Positions 6,929 to 8,845 of a stretch of 8,845 nucleotides of DNA are shown piece after piece (the stretch's first letter is position 1; every line of letters begins with the position of its first letter). A model generated the notes under the pieces. It ran no database searches. It worked only from the letters and a program-made list of their open reading frames with translations, and was not told where the DNA came from. The position numbers and the translations under genes were made by a program. Source of the DNA: Actinomycetota bacterium (GTDB lineage Bacteria > Actinomycetota > Actinomycetes > Actinomycetales > Microbacteriaceae); assembly GCA_009703545.1 (NCBI GenBank), contig WLFX01000031.1:1-8845 (forward strand). Direction: 5' to 3'.

Positions 6929-8292
6929 TGTCACGCGACGACGACGCTCGTGCCCAGGGAGCGAAAGTAGGCATGTCGGTCGACACGCTGATCATCCACG
7001 GCGGAAAGCCTCTTCACGGTCGTGTGGATGTGCGTGGAGCAAAAAACCTGGTGACCAAGGCAATGGTTGCGGCCCTTCTCGGTGATTCACCGTCCGTCCT
7101 GCGTGATGTCCCCAATATTTCGGATGTTGCCGTCGTGCGCGGACTCCTGGAAGCTCACGGTGTTCACGTCACCGATTCGGCCGAAGGCGAACTCACCCTC
7201 GACCCGACGAACGTCACGAGTGCACACTTCGCCGAGATCGATGCGCACGCCGGCTCAAGCCGAATCCCGATCCTATTTTGTGGTCCGCTGCTCCACCAAC
7301 TTGGCGAAGCCTTCATTCCCGACCTCGGTGGCTGCCGTATTGGCGATCGCCCTATTGATTTCCACCTTGACGCCCTTCGCGCCTTCGGAGCGGTGGTCAC
7401 CAAGCAACCGCAAGGAATTCATCTGACCGCCCCCGAGCGTCTCAAGGGTGCGCATATTGAGCTGCCGTTCCCGTCCGTCGGGGCGACCGAACAGGTCTTG
7501 CTCACGGCCGTTCGCGCCGAGGGAGTTACCGAACTCAAGAATGCCGCAATCGAACCCGAGATCATGGATCTCATCGCCATTCTGCAGAAGATGGGCGCCA
7601 TCATTTGGGTTGAACCGAATCGCACCATCTTCATCGAAGGTGTCGAAACCCTTCACGGCTTCGAGCACCGATCCCTTTTCGACCGCAACGAAGCTGCGTC
7701 GTGGGCGTGTGCCGCACTCGTCACGAAAGGCGACATTTTTGTCGTTGGGGCCAAACAACAGGAACTTCTGACCTTCCTCAATGTGTTCCGCAAGGTCGGA
7801 GGAGAGTTCGAGGTCCACGAAGATGGAATTCGATTCCGACACCCGGGAGGCCAGCTCAATCCTGTTGTCGTCGAAACTGATGTTCACCCTGGTTTCATGA
7901 CCGACTGGCAACAACCGTTGGTTGTCGCCCTCACACAGGCCGAGGGTACCTCCATCGTTCACGAGACGGTTTATGAGAACCGCTTTGGTTTCACCGAATC
8001 GCTGAACAAGATGGGTGCCAACATCGAAATTCACCAGGACGGAATTGCCTCGATAACGCGTCGTGTCCCTCGTCGCAAGCTAGAACAAGCCGCGGTCATT
8101 GTGGGTCCGACTCCGCTTCACGGTGCGGACATCCGGGTTCCCGACCTTCGCGGAGGCTTCTCCCACCTCATTGCCGCCCTTGCGGCAACGGGCACGAGCA
8201 CAATCAGCAATGTCGGAATCATTGCCCGAGGATACGAGCACTTCATTGACAAGCTTCGTGACCTCGGCGCCGACTTTGAGCTCGCGGACTAG
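6925..8292 (+). CDS. murA: UDP-N-acetylglucosamine 1-carboxyvinyltransferase
   Basis: MurA transfers enolpyruvate from PEP to UDP-GlcNAc, the first committed step of peptidoglycan synthesis, in the cytoplasm. With the ATG at 6925 the protein has 455 residues, longer than the ~420 of E. coli MurA. Catalytic counterparts are visible: K40-N41 in VRGAKN (E. coli K22-N23), R113 (R91), C137 in GGCRIGDRP (C115), R142 (R120), the UDP-binding PSVGATEQ (183-190), D327 in FMTDWQQP (D305) and R409 in DLRGG (R397). The active-site cysteine means fosfomycin sensitivity is expected, unlike mycobacteria, which have Asp there. DRNEAASW (253-260) replaces the more usual DRIETGTF, a variant I associate with Microbacteriaceae. 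The start is uncertain: ATGs at 6925, 6928 and 6973 and a GTG at 6898 are in frame. I prefer 6925 for its 4-base stop-start overlap with leuD; 6973 would remove 16 residues and still keep the whole fold. Confidence 0.95.
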   Translation: MMSRDDDARAQGAKVGMSVDTLIIHGGKPLHGRVDVRGAKNLVTKAMVAALLGDSPSVLRDVPNISDVAVVRGLLEAHGVHVTDSAEGELTLDPTNVTSAHFAEIDAHAGSSRIPILFCGPLLHQLGEAFIPDLGGCRIGDRPIDFHLDALRAFGAVVTKQPQGIHLTAPERLKGAHIELPFPSVGATEQVLLTAVRAEGVTELKNAAIEPEIMDLIAILQKMGAIIWVEPNRTIFIEGVETLHGFEHRSLFDRNEAASWACAALVTKGDIFVVGAKQQELLTFLNVFRKVGGEFEVHEDGIRFRHPGGQLNPVVVETDVHPGFMTDWQQPLVVALTQAEGTSIVHETVYENRFGFTESLNKMGANIEIHQDGIASITRRVPRRKLEQAAVIVGPTPLHGADIRVPDLRGGFSHLIAALAATGTSTISNVGIIARGYEHFIDKLRDLGADFELAD

Positions 8293-8303
8293 GCTTTCGG
8301 CAA

Positions 8304-8310
8304 AGAGGAG
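8304..8310 (+). promoter_or_regulatory. Ribosome binding site of plsC
   Basis: AGAGGAG lies 4 bases before the ATG at 8315 and is the clearest Shine-Dalgarno in the window. It confirms that start and contrasts with gltX, the lipid kinase, terC and leuC, which have none. This fits plsC being translated from inside a longer transcript. Confidence 0.65.
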
Positions 8311-8314
8311 CAGG

Positions 8315-8845
8315 ATGACTACGACCGAAAAATCCGCGGGTTGGCGCGTAACAGCGGGCATTGCCTTGCCCCTCATGGCACTCATCTCGCGAATCACCGT
8401 TCGAGGTATGGACAACATCCCACAAAAGGGCGCATTCATCCTCGCGCCATGCCACTTCAGCGCAATCGATCCTGTGGTGATGGGGGTTGCGTTATGGAAA
8501 GCGGGCCGCACCCCTCGATTTATGGCTAAGGAATCGTTGTTTCGTGTTCCCATTTTGGGTTCGGTGTTGCGCGGACTCGGCCAAATTCCGGTGGATCGGG
8601 TGGGTCAACAGCGCGCATTGGGACCAATGAAGGCCGCGCGTTCGCTCGCGAAATCAGGTGGTGGCATTGTGGTCTATCCCGAGGGATCGTTGACCCGTGA
8701 CCCTGACTTGTGGCCTATGCGAGGGAAGACAGGAGCAGTGCGAATGGCACTCGATGCCGACATTCCGTTGATTCCCGCAGCGCACTGGGGGACACAGATT
8801 CTGATGCCGCGGTACTCCGGAAAGATCCGTTTTTTTCCACCGACA
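8315..8845 (+). CDS. 1-acyl-sn-glycerol-3-phosphate acyltransferase (PlsC family), N-terminal part
   Basis: The frame opens with the ATG at 8315 and stays open to the right edge, giving 177 residues; the C-terminus is outside the window. PlsC-type enzymes acylate lysophosphatidate to phosphatidate at the inner membrane face. The four acyltransferase blocks occur in order: the HX4D box as CHFSAID (46-52, catalytic H47 and D52), GQIPVDR (89-95), YPEGSLTRDP (121-130) and IPLIPAAHWG (150-159). One hydrophobic stretch (12-25) may anchor the protein. The residue before the catalytic His is Cys where Asn is usual (NHX4D), an oddity, but the dyad itself is intact. The start is supported by a good AGAGGAG ribosome site. 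The gene follows murA after 22 bases with no terminator, so it is probably cotranscribed with leuC-leuD-murA. Its acyl acceptor is inferred from the family only; some PlsC homologues use other lipids. Confidence 0.9.
   Translation, partial: MTTTEKSAGWRVTAGIALPLMALISRITVRGMDNIPQKGAFILAPCHFSAIDPVVMGVALWKAGRTPRFMAKESLFRVPILGSVLRGLGQIPVDRVGQQRALGPMKAARSLAKSGGGIVVYPEGSLTRDPDLWPMRGKTGAVRMALDADIPLIPAAHWGTQILMPRYSGKIRFFPPT

Noticed and set aside
7273..8034. Minus-strand open frame (253 codons) opposite murA
   Set aside because: It is entirely within murA on the opposite strand with no recognisable domain. It arises from codon bias.
1..8845. Search for CRISPR arrays, transposons, attachment sites, toxin-antitoxin or defence genes
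   Set aside because: No repeated units, terminal inverted repeats, transposase or integrase motifs were seen. Both tRNA genes have intact 3' ends with no nearby duplicate suggesting integration. The window reads as conserved housekeeping DNA.

Overview
The window looks like ordinary chromosomal housekeeping DNA from a moderately GC-rich actinobacterium, most likely a member of Microbacteriaceae (Micrococcales). Three things point there: a zinc-less GluRS with an HVGL-type first signature, a long MurA carrying the DRNEAASW and FMTDWQQP variants, and the gene order gltX, tRNA-Gln, tRNA-Glu, leuC, leuD, murA, plsC. The placement rests on remembered family resemblance, not on a search. Every gene I accept lies on the + strand.

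Layout. (1) 2-1042 is the C-terminal part of an MFS transporter cut by the left edge. (2) 1055-2551 is gltX (glutamyl-tRNA synthetase). (3) 2629-2700 is tRNA-Gln(CUG). (4) 2746-3663 is a diacylglycerol-kinase-family lipid kinase. (5) 3719-3791 is tRNA-Glu(CUC), followed by a strong intrinsic terminator at 3799-3826. (6) 3875-4879 is a TerC-family integral membrane protein. (7) 4908-8845 is a tightly packed run, leuC-leuD-murA-plsC, with plsC cut by the right edge. Intergenic gaps are all under 90 bases, so no long stretch is unexplained.

Functional links. gltX sits beside a tRNA-Gln and a tRNA-Glu. In actinobacteria that use the transamidation route, one non-discriminating GluRS charges both. 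leuC and leuD encode the two subunits of isopropylmalate isomerase (leucine biosynthesis). murA opens peptidoglycan precursor synthesis, and plsC and the lipid kinase act in phospholipid metabolism. The leuC-leuD-murA-plsC spacing (2-base gap, 4-base overlap, 22-base gap) suggests one transcript.

Regulation visible in sequence. Four genes without a Shine-Dalgarno (gltX, the lipid kinase, terC, leuC) have a -10-like hexamer ending only 6 to 9 bases before the start codon, which suggests leaderless or nearly leaderless mRNAs. Four of the six proposed promoters carry a TGN extension, and only one has a convincing -35. I found no CRISPR array, transposon, phage gene, toxin system or other clearly novel system. 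The points worth checking are the promoter architecture, the tRNA and synthetase clustering, the coupling of leucine, cell-wall and lipid genes, and an unusual residue in the PlsC active-site block.
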